From assembly GCA_029747015.1 (NCBI GenBank), contig JAKOGI010002724.1, positions 26,461-90,460 of the forward strand: DNA of 64,000 bases, given 5' to 3'. Shown here one piece after another: positions 45,001 through 56,575 of the stretch; positions within the stretch are counted from its first letter, which is position 1; each line of letters starts with the position of its first letter. The notes under the pieces were generated by a model. The model had not been told where the DNA came from, searched no databases, and saw nothing but the letters and a program-made list of their open reading frames with translations. The position numbers and the translations under genes were made by a program. The stretch is from Carnegiea gigantea (Eukaryota > Streptophyta > Magnoliopsida > Caryophyllales > Cactaceae).

Positions 45001-47475
45001 AATTCATTGATACCATTTCTCTTTCTTTGTTTGCTTATTGTGTTCAGTTTATAGTAGGTTACGTAGTTTAGGTTTGATTAATTTATTTTGGGATTTTATC
45101 TTGTCAATTAGCTGTAGGTTGAATCATATACAATTTTATGAAAATTTTATATGTTATTGTGTTTTTTACAAGCACATAGGAGCAGCAGAATGCAAGTTTG
45201 TGCATGCAGTTCTTAATATGTTGGCCTTGGCAAGGCCCACATGTTGTTTGTGTTTGAGTTTGTAAATTGCCAACTTGTTTTGTTTCACTATGATGTTGAT
45301 CGTTCCCCTAATATTTCCTCAATCTTATCACATGGGTGTAGGACTAATTCATTGATACTATTTCCCTTTCTTTGTTTGCTTATTGTGTTCAGTTTATAGC
45401 AGGTTACATAGTTTAGGGTTTGATTAATTTATTCTGGGTTTTTATCTTGTCAATTAGCTGTAGCTCGAATCATGTACAATTTTCTGAAAATGGTATATGT
45501 TATTGTGTTTTTTGACTGAGCTTTGCTTACCCCAAATTGTGTCCCGAAACCTAAATATCACTGGTGTACCCAAGCAAACTGTTTGCTCCTACTTATAGGT
45601 CAGTGTCAAGGGTATATAAATTCAATTATCATAATCATTTACCTAAGTAGTCAACATTATTTAGGGGTTGCTCATCCATGTACTTATAGAATTTCTTTGC
45701 TAGTGCTTCTCAGATTGCTTGGGTTGTTGATAATATCATGCTGCAGTGAGGTGTGTACGCTTTGATTTTTATCTCCTTCAAATGCTTAATATATTCATTA
45801 TATGTTACTGTTCGTAGTCTGACATCTGCTTAATCTATTCCGCATATTCTCTGTGCAATTAGCTTTAAGTTGGATCATGTTTAATTTTTACAAACTGTTA
45901 AGTTGTAATCTGTATATCTACTAACTCAACACAAGTGGTCTGTGGTCCATTCTGGTATCTCAACGTTTTTTCCACTTGTTACATGTTTTATTCATTCCAT
46001 TGGTTGTGCTGCTGTCGTAATTTTATTTCAAAAGAGATTTCTGTTTTAGGCAAGATATAGCAACCAATTGTTTGATTGACATGGAGATGATGACCATAAA
46101 ATATGTACTGAAGCAAACAGTTTGATCATGTTCAGATGTGGAAGTCTTATCATGTGCCCATGTGAAGATCACCCCCCCGTAATGTATGTATATTTGGGTT
46201 AGTTGCACTCACCGGAATGTAATTAGGTAGCGGTCTTGTATAAATCCTCAGCTCCCTTTCTTTCTTGATTTCTTTGCGTCTATCTGCAATTTCAGGAGTT
46301 ACATTAGTAAAGGTGAACCCAAATATATGTTAGTGTATGTAGATGCGCTTTTTCTATTTTCAATTATCTTTAAGTTGGATCATGTGTAATTCTTGAAAAC
46401 TGTTAAGTTATAGTAGATTTAGGTTGGTCCCTACATGTGGCAAATATAAGGTTCAGGTTGTTAAATACTGTTGAACTATACATTGCCATAATCTGGTTGA
46501 ATTAAAATAATAATATATCAATGGTTTGTGCCAGTTTAATAGCTAGTAACATCTGTTATCATATATCATTCATGAATGTGCATAGCTTCTTTTCCTCATA
46601 CAGGGTGATTTTTTGACTGGTGATTTTGCTTCCCATATTTTAAGGAGCAGTTATTGATTTATTTATCTATTTTCCGTGAGGTGTGTATGCTTTGCTTTTT
46701 ATCTCCTTCAAATGCTCAATGTATTGATTATATGTTGGTGTATGTAGTCTGACATCTGCTTAATTTATTCCGCTTATTCTTTGTGCATTTAGCTTTAAGT
46801 TGGATCATGTTTAATTTTTTCAAACTGATAAGTTGTAATCCGTATATCTATGAACTCAACACAAGTGATTTGTGGTACATTCTGTTATCTCAATGTTTTT
46901 TCCAATCGTTGCATGTTTTATTCATTCCATTGGTTGTGCTGCTATTGTAATTTTATTTCAAAAGAGATTTATGTTTTAGGCAAGATAAAGCAAACCAATT
47001 GTTTGAGTGACATGGAGATGATGACCATAAAATATGTACCAAAGCAAACAGTTTGCTCATGTTCAGATATATATGGAAGTCTTTTATAGTGGTTTTCGAT
47101 TGCTCACCTCCCCCCCCCCAAATATTCGTGTTCAGATGTGGAAGTCTTGTCATATGCCCATATGAAGATCATCCCCCCATAATGCAGCATGTTTGGGTTA
47201 GTTGCACTCACCAGAATAGTGGTCTCGTATAAACCTCAGCTCCCCTTTCTTCTTGATTCTTTGCTGTCTATCTGCAATTTCAGGAGTTGCATTAGAAAAA
47301 GTGAACCCAAATATAGATGAAAAAATACACTTAATGCATTTTTTATTTGGTTTAGTTGTACTTACCACAAGTACTTCAGTAGCGTTCTGTTATGAATTCT
47401 CGTATCCTTCCTTTCTTGATTTCTTTCCCCATATATGCAAAATCAGGAATTATAGTAGAAAGTGTGAACCCAATT
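39040..47475. repeat. Mosaic of nested direct duplications (blocks A-G)
   Basis: At least seven sequence blocks recur in the same orientation. A: 39395-39860, 42305-42735. B: 39845-40155, 42730-43055, 44265-44520. C: 40205-40600, 43165-43540, 43686-43900, 44630-45040, 45165-45380. D: 40618-41030, 43555-43685, 43905-44270, 45045-45168, 45385-45790. E: 40984-41260, 41598-41960, 45750-46130, 46680-47075. F: 41270-41598, 46355-46680. G: 46130-46340, 47130-47320, weaker 47345-47475. Copies are close enough to align by eye, with boundaries accurate to tens of bases. The order suggests repeated unequal exchange. No known gene is recognised inside. Confidence 0.85.
42538..43047 (+). CDS. Unrecognised 169-codon open frame in duplicated block A/B
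   Basis: An open frame starts MDWADQGFGNIMEEEGHWTT and contains RLLNLFRVHSDLGMNYPCPL and RLRSDMRVYKKGN. Related but separately broken frames occur at 39690-40111 (RLLNLFRVHSDLGMTYPHPF, RLRSDMRVFEKRN) and 44215-44517 (SDMRVYEKGNGVFNIDGTIF). Conservation of the same frame in copies hints at past coding, but the long hydrophobic middle and the G/C-rich head could be chance. I do not recognise a family. Confidence 0.2.
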   Translation: MDWADQGFGNIMEEEGHWTTPSSAAHAVHAPPLPSRSDGIGQVLSIVYVSTLEHGLHLLSWGNINFPSGLDQRLLNLFRVHSDLGMNYPCPLLLDSSELVGCFGSGSSCWLRVVFFGWVLYFSFFYCRCSRLRSDMRVYKKGNCAFTIDGTIFFMKTLNMFPCSLYVVL

Positions 47476-47929
47476 TTATAAGAAGAATACCATAGCTTCA
47501 TATGTGAAAGATATTATGAAACTCTAACCTTTTTCAATGGCACGTAAGGCGTTGGCTGCTGATGCAGTTTGATGGGAAGAAGGCACCAGTAATGGTATAG
47601 AGAGAGAAGCAGATTGTGAGAAGGGGAGAGATGGAAAATTGGCAAATTATCCTCAAAAGCAGTGCTAGTTATGGGAAAAGTTGGGCTGGGTGGGTGTGGA
47701 GGTTGAAGTGTGTAACTTCTCATGTGGTAGTGGGGAAGTGGGGAACCTACGTGTAATTGCTGGGTAGTTTTTATTTTTAGTATTTTTTTAAATTGGGAGC
47801 TTGGCAACGTGGAAGTTAAGTTGGGTTTTTTCTGTATTTTTTTTAGGTGATGTGTTTTAATGATGGGGATTGATCACCTAGTGAAATCAATGGTGTTAAT
47901 TTGCCAACAACCCGAAAATAAAGGGGAGA

Positions 47930-47964
47930 AGAGTCAACCAAATATTTCTTTATATTATAATAGA
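47930..47964 (-). other. Helitron-like 5' terminus
   Basis: On the minus strand the sequence begins TCTATTATAATATAAAGAAA after an A. The TC start and the TATTATAATA context are typical of plant Helitron 5' ends. Confidence 0.6.
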
Positions 47965-48169
47965 TTTACATTTAAATATGAATATGCTAATTGTTCCTTA
48001 AATATGAATATTTAGGCGTTATAATATATGTGCTTAGGGGCTTAATTTATAAATTTATAATTTTAGTGATGAATCTTTCCTTTTTTTGATGTATTTGTAC
48101 TATTTTATATTGAATACATAGTTTTTTGATAAATATATATATAAATTTATTAATGAATGTGAAAGTATA

Positions 48170-48400
48170 AACCTATTCTTGGACACTTCAACCTCAAGTG
48201 TTTGGTTAAGTTGGTTTTTGAATATGGTGCCACAATCTTTATGAATGAGTGAGCTCGAGTTCAATTCTTAGCAGTCCCATAATGAGTTATTTGGAAGTCC
48301 ATGTAACATCCGCACTTCAAGTGCAAAGGGCATTCGCGTGAGGGGACATGTTAGAGTATAAACCTATTCATGGGCCCTTTTGGCCATAAATTTAAGCATT
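48170..48400 (+). repeat. LTR-like fragment pair
   Basis: AGTATAAACCTATTC occurs at about 48168 and about 48356. The second copy follows GAGGGGACATGTTAG, which looks like a polypurine tract and LTR start. This is the layout of the end of an LTR retrotransposon, but no coding part is seen. Confidence 0.45.
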
Positions 48401-48559
48401 TGATTGAGTTGGTTCTTGAACAATAAATATGCTAATTATTTCTTATAAATATTTACTATAGCCAATTGTTGATGAATTTATCTTACATTAAAACTTTTTT
48501 TAATAATGTATATGTGTCAAAATTTTTAAATAAAAAGAGACCATCAAGGCACTGAAAAA

Positions 48560-48785
48560 GGTTGATGAATTTGAAGAAAGGACTACTGAGTATAGTCGAT
48601 AAAGAGACAACTAAGGAACAAGAGTCAATGTAAGTTTCCAGTAGATTTATTGATTTACATGTAGAGAAGGATGGTTGATAAATTTGAAAAAAGGGCTGTT
48701 AAATATAGTCGACAAAGAGATAAATAAGGAACAAGAGTCAATGCAAGTTTCCAATAGATTTACTAATGTACATGTAGAGAAGAAT
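48560..48785. repeat. 113-bp tandem duplication
   Basis: Units 48560-48672 and 48673-48785 both run from GGTTGAT(G/A)AATTTGAA to ACATGTAGAGAAG with scattered differences. Confidence 0.9.
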
Positions 48786-49303
48786 AGTGTATAATTCCCA
48801 AAAAATGATGAACATTTACAAGTATATAGATATTTTTTGAAATCACCAATATGGCCATAAATGCATAAAAAAGACAAAAAATATCAATTTATTACAAAAT
48901 TTATCTGTAAAATATTTTATGTTCTCCATTCCTTATCTACATCTTTTTCACGTGAATAAATAAATACTTATATCTCTAATTATTTGTTTAGAAAAAATTG
49001 AAAACATATTTGTTTGAATAAACATCTAAAACTCATAAGTATACACTAGTTTTAAACCTTACCAATACATGGAGTAATTTTAAACTGATATTTAAAGAAA
49101 TAAAGCATATTTGTAAAATTTGCGTTCGTGATCTTGATATTCATGTGTTCATCACATGCTTTTAAATGATGATCAAGAACTCTTTAATTTGTATGACCAA
49201 GGTCATCAACTTCTTCCCTAGAAATCAGGGGGCCAAAACAAAAAGCCATCAACTTTTATAATACAATAAATAGCTAAGTTGAAATTATAGATATTGAAAC
49301 AAT
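48786..49303. other. AT-rich intergenic sequence
   Basis: I see nothing gene-like here. Confidence 0.6.
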
Positions 49304-49306
49304 TTA

Positions 49307-49583
49307 GGGCATGTTCATTTCAGCAATTGCCCAATTGCAACTGTGCTCAACTACTTCCAGTTGCTTCCAACCACTAACAGTTAATCCCAACTGCATGTAA
49401 GTGCTCTCAATAGGTTCCAACTACTTTTACCCGCTTCCAACCACTTGCAACTGCTTACATTATATTACAAACACTAATCCAATTACCTTCCCGCTGCTTA
49501 CAACTACTAATTGGTAATCACAACCGTTCACAACAACTCCCAACTACTAATCGCTTCTTCCGACCGCTGAAACCAATGAACCC
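49307..49583. mobile_element. Harbinger/Tourist-type MITE, 277 bp
   Basis: Inverted ends GGGCATGTTCATTTC and (right, reverse-complemented) GGGTTCATTGGTTTC, with TTA duplicated on both sides (49304-49306 and 49584-49586). The interior is built from irregular CAACTNCTTCCAACCACT units, which recalls the CAACTTCAACC units of the MITE at 8376-9055. No coding capacity. Confidence 0.78.
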
Positions 49584-49586
49584 TTA

Positions 49587-50745
49587 GTACCGTTGTGATT
49601 AATATTCCGTACTTTATTGTGATTGGAAAATCTTTATATCAATTTTTGAAAATTTCGTGCCATAACATGGAAAAATCTTAGTAAATAGTTTAAAGCTAAA
49701 TTTTGTACATGGTAAAATGGACTTCAAAAACTAATACCTTAATTTATTTTGTCTTTATACAATGAACATATGCATATAGCAACTTATCTATTTTTTTATT
49801 ATGTCATGACCTTTTATTTTAAAATTTGGACCCAAAAAAAAAAAAGCTAGATTGCTTCGAATTGTTAAGGGCTTTTACACAAAATCACAATCTTAACATG
49901 ACTTCAGCATCAGTTGAGAACAATTGGACCAAATCAGACTCAAAATTGAGTTCCAACACTCAAAAAACTTAGCGCTAGCGAGATTCAATTGCCGAAAATT
50001 CAGCCACAATTGCTTGAATTGGCTCTATAATCTAGGGCATCTAGGTCAAAAAAACAAGTACTTAACAAAACCTGTATATCAACTGCAAAATTAATGGCTA
50101 AAATAGCATGAAATCCAGTTCAAAATCTTGAACCCTAACCCTAACATTGTCGGCGACTGTTTTGCAATTTTCTAGCCTATTTTCGGTCAATTCTTAGCAT
50201 GGGTTTAGGGCTTTCACTCAAAATTTATGTTCAATGAGACACATGAATCAACTGCTATAAACAATGGCAAATTTTATCGAATCAAATTGCACGATTTCGA
50301 GCAAATGCTAGTGGTGTTTGAAAATATTTTTAGTGAAATTCGTCCCAAAATAGATCAAATTGCGTCTAATTTTGAGGGGCTTGTTCCAAATCTAATGGTA
50401 AAGTCAATCCATGCATCAATTTGGAAGAAAATTAAAAGAAATCAATGATTCAAGAATTGATTTTAGGGTTTCATATGCAAAGAACCCTCAAAAGTCAGTC
50501 CACGATTATGTACAATATACTCAACTAAATCATGCATGCATACAATATATAAAATTAAAGCTCTAATCATGCTCTACTAGAGTTCATAATTGCACCAAAA
50601 ATTATCATGAAATTGCACATGAAATAAGAGCATTAAGTTTCAAGTGTGTTAAGCAACAAGGCAAAAATGAAAAACAATCATGTCGCTATTACCATGATTG
50701 GGACACGAATTACTAGGGTAAATCCAACCATGAAACAAGCTGATT
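49587..50745. other. Unassigned, possibly internal region of an LTR element
   Basis: AT-rich, with an AACCCTAACCCTAAC stretch near 50131. A 73-codon open frame (50227-50448) has no recognised domain. It adjoins the primer-binding-site-like motif at 50747, so it may be an internal retroelement remnant. Confidence 0.4.
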
Positions 50746-50746
50746 G

Positions 50747-51062
50747 GCTCTAATACCAATGAAGTAATTAATATATCGATGTAAATGTAAATGAATTTAC
50801 TTTAATCCTGCAACGGAAGATGATTGAACCTTGATTTTGAATCATTAGTTGAGGAAGGAACTCATCAATCGGAGAACCTTCATGAGCCTACAACCTAAAA
50901 GCCTTAGAGTTTTGTGTAGAAGACTCTCTTTAGAGAACCATCGATGTTTCTTATATATCTCTCTTCTTAGACTAGTTCTCTTTTATATTAGATGGACCGG
51001 TCGAGAAACTAGAGTTTCTTGGGTGGCTAACCTATCAACTTATTATGCTTATTAGACTCACA
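50747..51062 (-). mobile_element. LTR fragment with initiator-Met primer site
   Basis: On the minus strand, TGGTATTAGAGCC (50747-50759) follows a sequence ending ...AATTACTTCA, as a primer-binding site follows a 5' LTR. The LTR would run from TGTGAGTCTAATAAGC (51062) to that point, about 300 bp. The other LTR and coding region are not found. Confidence 0.45.
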
Positions 51063-51079
51063 CCATTAATGGATGGCTA

Positions 51080-51450
51080 GATGAATGAGTCAGTTGATCG
51101 TTATTTTGTTTATTTGATGGACTTAGGGTTCGACCAATGAAGCTAGGGTGTGGAAGGAGTGAGGTCCCCCCCCGATTTAATACAAAAACTTAGCACAAAA
51201 GCGGCCAATATTCAAAATCAATGATAACTAATTGAGGCTTTGCTTGTTATAGTTGTGTTTTTCAAAGTGGATATAAAACCAAATTCTAATATATTTCAAT
51301 TTCAAAAACAATGAAATAAATGCAAAGTAATTACCATTCAACTAAGACACAACTATAACTATTCAAACACAAAACACCACCACTTTTGATGGCTACCAAT
51401 AATAGTACTCTAGAAAATGACAACAAGAGTCAATATCAACTCCTAAACTA
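51080..51450 (+). repeat. Direct repeat, copy 1 (partner 54905-55265)
   Basis: The shared order is (A/G)TTGATC(G/A)TTATTTTGTTTATT, then GCTA(G/A)GG...TGGAAGGA, ATATAAAACCAAAT, TTTCAAAA and CACCAC..TTTTGATTGG-like segments, in the same orientation about 3.8 kb apart. The nature is unknown; it could be segmental duplication or diverged element ends. Confidence 0.7.
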
Positions 51451-51469
51451 AAATTATTTTTAGTATTTG

Positions 51470-53906
51470 AATTTTAAATGGAGTTTTTTAGTTTTCAAAT
51501 TTTGTAGAATTTACTCTCTTTAATTAAGAAATGTTTTTTACTAAGATAAATATAAAGTGAAGTTTTTATTTTTGAAATTTTATAGAAATTAAACTTTCTA
51601 ATTATGCTACTTGTAATTTTTTCAATGATGGGAGAATATTTTTAATCATTTGATCTTTTTTTTCTACATACTTTAAATTCAGAGTGGGGTTTTCATTTTA
51701 TAGTTCCTTAGATGTAATCTTTTTTAATTATGGTAGTTGTAGGCTTTGTTTTTAATCATGGAAGAATCTTTTTAATGTTTTGATCAGATCTTTTTCATAA
51801 TTTAAAATTAAATTAAAATTTTCAGATTCTGTGACTTTATAGAAATCGTGAACGATTTTTAGTTTTTGAATTCTGTAAAAATCAATATTTTTAAATATGG
51901 TGGATGCAATTTGTTTCAGTTATGGGATAATCTTTTAATCTTTCGATCAAAATTTTTTTTCATAGGAGATTTGTTTTAGTTTGATAAATTTTGTATAAAA
52001 GGAAATGTTAAGAGATTTTATATTTTTAAAATTTTAATGGTGATTATTTTCATAGAAAAGGCAGGTATTGTTTTTTAGGAAAAAATTGTGAGATTCATTG
52101 CCGGAAAAGGAAAAATTAAGATATTTTATATTACTTAATTATCGCCATAATTATTTTCATAGATGATCTAACAGAGTTTATTACATATTCAAATAATCTA
52201 AAGATTTAAAATCTCAAGTCTCAAATTTATAAGAAAATTTAGCAAAGCCATATCGTCACTATGTTTCTTTTATATAATAGTATAGATTAATAGATTACTC
52301 TTTTTAATTATAACTTGTAATCTTTTTAATCATGCTAGAACCTTTTCGAATTTTTTTATATAATACCTTTGCCCTATTTTAGATTTAAGTGAAATTTTTT
52401 ATTATATGAATTGTGTAGAAATAAATCTTTTAATTAAGCTCAATAATAGGAGAATCTTTTGATCAGATTTTTTTTTTCCCCCTATTTTAAATTTGAAGTG
52501 GAGCTTTTCAAATTTCAGAATCTTCTATTTTGCAAATTGTGTACAAATAAATCTATTTAGTTAATTTTTAATTATGACAATTGTAACTTTTTGGTCCATA
52601 GGAGCGCCACAAAGGTCAGCACAATATAACTATAACATAAGGGGGAGGTGGGAATCGAACCTAAAATATAATGTGCTCAGGATCTCAATCATACTAAGAT
52701 AAAACCTCATTGGTTGTAATTTTCGTCAAACAAGGGTGAATTTTCTAATCTTAATTTTTTCATCTTTTGACCACACTTTTCTAATTTAAATTTGAAGTGG
52801 ATTTTTTTAGCCTTCAATTTTATAGAAATTATTTTTATAAAACGCATATATTTGTTTCCTAATTCAAGTTTTAAGTGGATTTTTTTTATTTTGTGAAGCT
52901 GTAGAATTTGTAGAAATTTATCTTTTTGATTATGAATATTTTTTCCTTTTCATTAAAAAAAAGAATATTTTTTTCTAATTTTAATTTGAAGTGAAGGTTT
53001 AATTTTCAAAATTTTGTAGCAATTATTCTTTTTTATTATGATAATTTTAATATTTTTTAATAATGGGAAAATATTTTCGCAGATATGCATTCCTAATTTA
53101 AATTTTAAGTGGGCTTTTTTATTTTTGGATTTTGTAGAATTTGAGGAAATTAACCTCTTTAATTAACAACATTTGTTTCCTAATTTAAATGCATAGTAAA
53201 GTTTTTATTTTGAAATTTTATAGAAATTATTCTTTTTAATCATACTAGTTGTAACTTGTAATTTTTTTCAATCATGGGAGAATATTTTTAATCATCGGAT
53301 TAGATTTTTTTCATACTTTAAACTTAGAGTGGGGTTTTTAATTTTGTGGTTTCTTAGAAGTAATCTTCTTGATTATGATAGTTGTAATTTTGTTTTTCAA
53401 TCGTAGAAAAATATTTGTATCCGTTTGATTAGATTTTTTTCATAATTTAAATTTAAAATTAATTTTTCTGGATTTTGTAATTGTTCAATAATTATGAATA
53501 ATTTTTAATTTATAAATTATGTGAAAATTAATATTTTTAGTTATGGTAGATGCGTTTTAGTCATAGGCTAACCCTTTCAATCTTTAATCAAATATTTTTG
53601 ATGGGAGATTTTTCAAAAGTAAGGGGAAATGTTCAGAGATTTTATAATTTTATAATTTTATTAGTAATTATTTTCATAGAAAAGGCAGGATGGTTTTTTA
53701 GGGAAACTATGAGATTCATTGCCAAAAAAGAAAAGTTAATAGATTTTATATTTCTTAACTGTGATGTTAATTATTTTCATAGATTATCTAACGGTTGTTA
53801 TCACATATTCAAATAATATAATGGTTTAGAATGTCAAATCTCAAATTTATGAAAAGATTCAAAAAAGTTACATCATCACTACATTGCTTTTGTATAATAG
53901 TATAGA
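51470..53906 (-). repeat. AT-rich diverged duplications ending in Helitron-like 5' ends
   Basis: The stretch is filled with repeats of a theme: TTTTGTAGAAATTA...TTTTTAATTATG...TTGTAATTTTT...ATGGGAGAAT...TTTTTCATA.TTTAAA. Two segments (about 51530-52286 and about 53195-53906) align over hundreds of bases. Both finish TTTTATATAATAGTATAGAT or TTTTGTATAATAGTATAGAT; on the minus strand each starts TCTATACTATTATA, a plant Helitron-type 5' end (52286 and 53906). Matching 3' hairpin ends were not found. Confidence 0.55.
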
Positions 53907-54904
53907 TACAGATGTAAATATGTTATTAACAAAAGAATCACTAAATTTATTGCTTTACATTGATTTCATTTTCGTTATAAAAATGCTTTTGTTGATAAGT
54001 AACCATAAAAAATATCATTCTTGTTAATTTTTCTCACTGAGAAAACCATAAATTCATGAAAAATATCTTTTGTATGGAATAGAAAAATTTTAAGTTTTAA
54101 TACATTCATTTCTAATAGATCCCGCTTTTGAGTAGATGGTCTAATAGTGGTCTTCACCATCTATTAGATGGTACCTTCATCCCAAATCTAATATTATAGT
54201 TTGCAATCATGAGGTCACTTTTTATAATCCGTTAAGGATGATGAGAATTATAATTCTTTTTAAATTCCCCTTTCACTTGTTGAAAATCAAATACTATGTC
54301 CCCGGTTATTCCTTTGATTTGAGGAGTTGGTTGAAAGAAGAATGGGATATTTTTCATAGAATTATGGGCTTGTACATTTCCTTTGAAATATGCTGACAAC
54401 TCTAAAAATTGAAATTCTAATCCATCCTACCACTGTACCACATAACTCCATGGAACCTCTACTTTAGAAAGCCGTCTAATGCACTATTGAAAAAAGAAGA
54501 TTGGTTACAAAGGAGGGGAGGGGGAGAGTCAATTAAGCCTATAGGAGCCTCTGGCCGACCCCAACAGACCCTCACCATTGATGGTGCTTTATGTACCTTA
54601 CCTTCATTCCAAATACCTTACCTACTTGAAGCTACCTAAGTTGGTAATCACTAAACTTAACCTTGTAATCACTAAACTTAACCTTGAAAGGCATGTTGTC
54701 GGTATCTAGATGTCCTTCAATGATTCATGCTTTATTTCTTCAGGTAGCAATGGAGTGGTAGGGAAAGGTTGACTTGATTCTTTCACAATATCGCACATTG
54801 ATGGGCAAGTTGTTCCCTCCTTGTGAGGTAACAGGATATTTCTTTCAAGATTAAGTTCCATTAATTCTGAATTAGAAGGTCGAATTGTTGGATTTTTGAG
54901 TTGG
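53907..54904. other. Intergenic sequence
   Basis: There is no recognisable gene. A short tandem repeat (TAATCACTAAACTTAACCTTG twice) lies at about 54643-54685. Confidence 0.55.
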
Positions 54905-55265
54905 CTAGTTGAATGGACCAATTGATCATTATTTTGTTTATTAGGTAGATTTAGAGGTCTAGCTAGTGAGGCTAAGGCTTGGAAGGAATTGGAGAGCTCC
55001 TATCCGCTCCTATGAAAAAGTTCATGAAAAACTAGCCAACATTCGAAATCAATGGTAATTGATTGGTAGTCGTTTGTTACAGTTATGCTTTTAAAATGAA
55101 TATAAAACCAAATGTTGGTATATTTTAATTTCAAAACTAATAAATATATGCAAAGCAATTACGATTTAACAGATACTGTGCAAAGTTACATCACCACTGC
55201 TTTTGATTGGTACTAACAATTGTGCTTTAGTAAAATGAAATAATGGCTTATTCCAACTCCTAATT
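54905..55265 (+). repeat. Direct repeat, copy 2 (partner 51080-51450)
   Basis: See copy 1. This copy lacks the poly-C stretch of 51166-51173 and has several small indels. Confidence 0.7.
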
Positions 55266-55503
55266 AATCATCAATGCTGATGAACCCTGCAAAATTAGTA
55301 ATGTACAATGAAAAATGAACCACATTGCATTATTCCGATTAAAGACAAAAAAGTACTATTCTGTTAGGTGACTTATTTTTTAATTATTTATGATATAATT
55401 TTTGGTGCACGTAAATCACGCCATGGCAGTTCCCTCACAATTTCACTCGGATTATCTCAGAGGGGTACAGAGCCACAGTTTAAAAAGTGACATACATTGT
55501 GAC

Positions 55504-56091
55504 TAGGGATGCGCAATTGATCGAATATTTATTGATTTAAGTGGCCGACCTATTTAAAATAGGGCTAATAATAGGTCAGGTTAATAATAGATTGGGCCAA
55601 TATTGTGTCAATCCATTAAGACATATTAACGGGTCGAACTGTGTTAGCCCATTAATCACCCGTTCAGTAATCTATTAATTTTCTTCAACCTATTTGACAC
55701 ACTAGTTTACATGTTCCAATTAGTTAAACTTATTACCAATACTTTGTACATAACAATAATTATTATATACTATTTTTTGGCGCAAGTTTGTTCCATTTTT
55801 AAATGGGCCCAAAGTGGGCTGCCTATGGGCGACTCGACTCAACCCATTTATTAGCTTAGTTGTGTATTTTCTAACTTTGAATTTGAACTAGTTCAGTTTG
55901 GTTGGAAAATTACAGAAATTTTAGTTGGAAAATTAACTCACAAAAAATACTCCTTAGTGATAATGGACGGGCTATGGGGAGGTCTGGTTTACTTAGTCTA
56001 TATTCCAACCCAGCCTATTAACAAATATGTTAGGCCCAATTCGACCCACTTAGACCTAGTCCGACTGAACATGGTCCGTTGTCCACCCCTA
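55504..56091. mobile_element. hAT-type non-autonomous DNA element
   Basis: The left end is TAGGGATGCGCAA and the right end, reverse-complemented, TAGGGGTGGACAA. Flanks ATTGTGAC (55496-55503) and ATTATGAT (56092-56099) form an 8-bp duplication with two differences. The TAGGGGTG-type end plus an 8-bp duplication is the hAT signature. The interior (588 bp) has subterminal GGGCC and GACCC(A/G) motifs in both orientations and no transposase. Confidence 0.72.
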
Positions 56092-56522
56092 ATTATGATC
56101 AATAATAGCATTGGAATTGGGAAGGACGTGTAAATACCAGGGAAGCTTACTTCTTTCAATTAACATTTTTCATTTGAGTGCTTTTCTTACCCACAATCGA
56201 TTTTGCCTCTTTAAATTCTGGGCTGACGTCATCACATCTAGCTTGAATTATTTCCTTGCCCTTGCTCTCTCTTTCTCAGCCCGCTGACTTCCTCTTCTCC
56301 ACATTCCCAATGTCAAATTTAATATTTCTTGGATTTGCCTCCAATATTTATAATTTAAAGTTCTTAAACAGTTTAAATGAAGAAATAATTTACAATTTTT
56401 GGTCCTTGTAAATAAAAAAAAATTGATTATTATTTATAAACTACTAATTCACTCCATGGTGGTATTTGACATGCAAAGAATATTTATATTTTCTTTGACA
56501 CAAAAAGAAAAGATTCTAAGAA

Positions 56523-56525
<3 letters not shown>

Positions 56526-56573
<48 letters not shown>
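56526..56573. repeat. (TA)n microsatellite
   Basis: A pure TA dinucleotide run of about 48 bp. Confidence 0.97.

Positions 56574-56575
<2 letters not shown>

Larger units (their letters stand above)
29894..47964 (-). mobile_element. Candidate large Helitron (about 18 kb), minus strand
   Basis: The left edge on the plus strand reads ATA|CTAGCTAGGACCCGTGCG, i.e. minus strand GCACGGGTCCTAGCTAG|T. That is a Helitron 3' end, with CTAG following a GC-rich hairpin. The right edge on the minus strand begins A|TCTATTATAATATAAAG, the usual plant Helitron 5' start. Insertion between A and T fits both edges. Between them, on the minus strand, lie a decayed RepHel gene (about 32881-37380) and an RPA-like remnant (about 30300-32560). 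The 5' side (about 39040-47500) is a mosaic of internal duplications. The coding identity is firm; that the two ends belong to one element is an inference. Confidence 0.6.

Noticed and set aside
50131..50146. AACCCTAACCCTAAC as an interstitial telomere repeat
   Set aside because: Only about two units, within a common plant AACCCTA-rich leader context; too short to claim.
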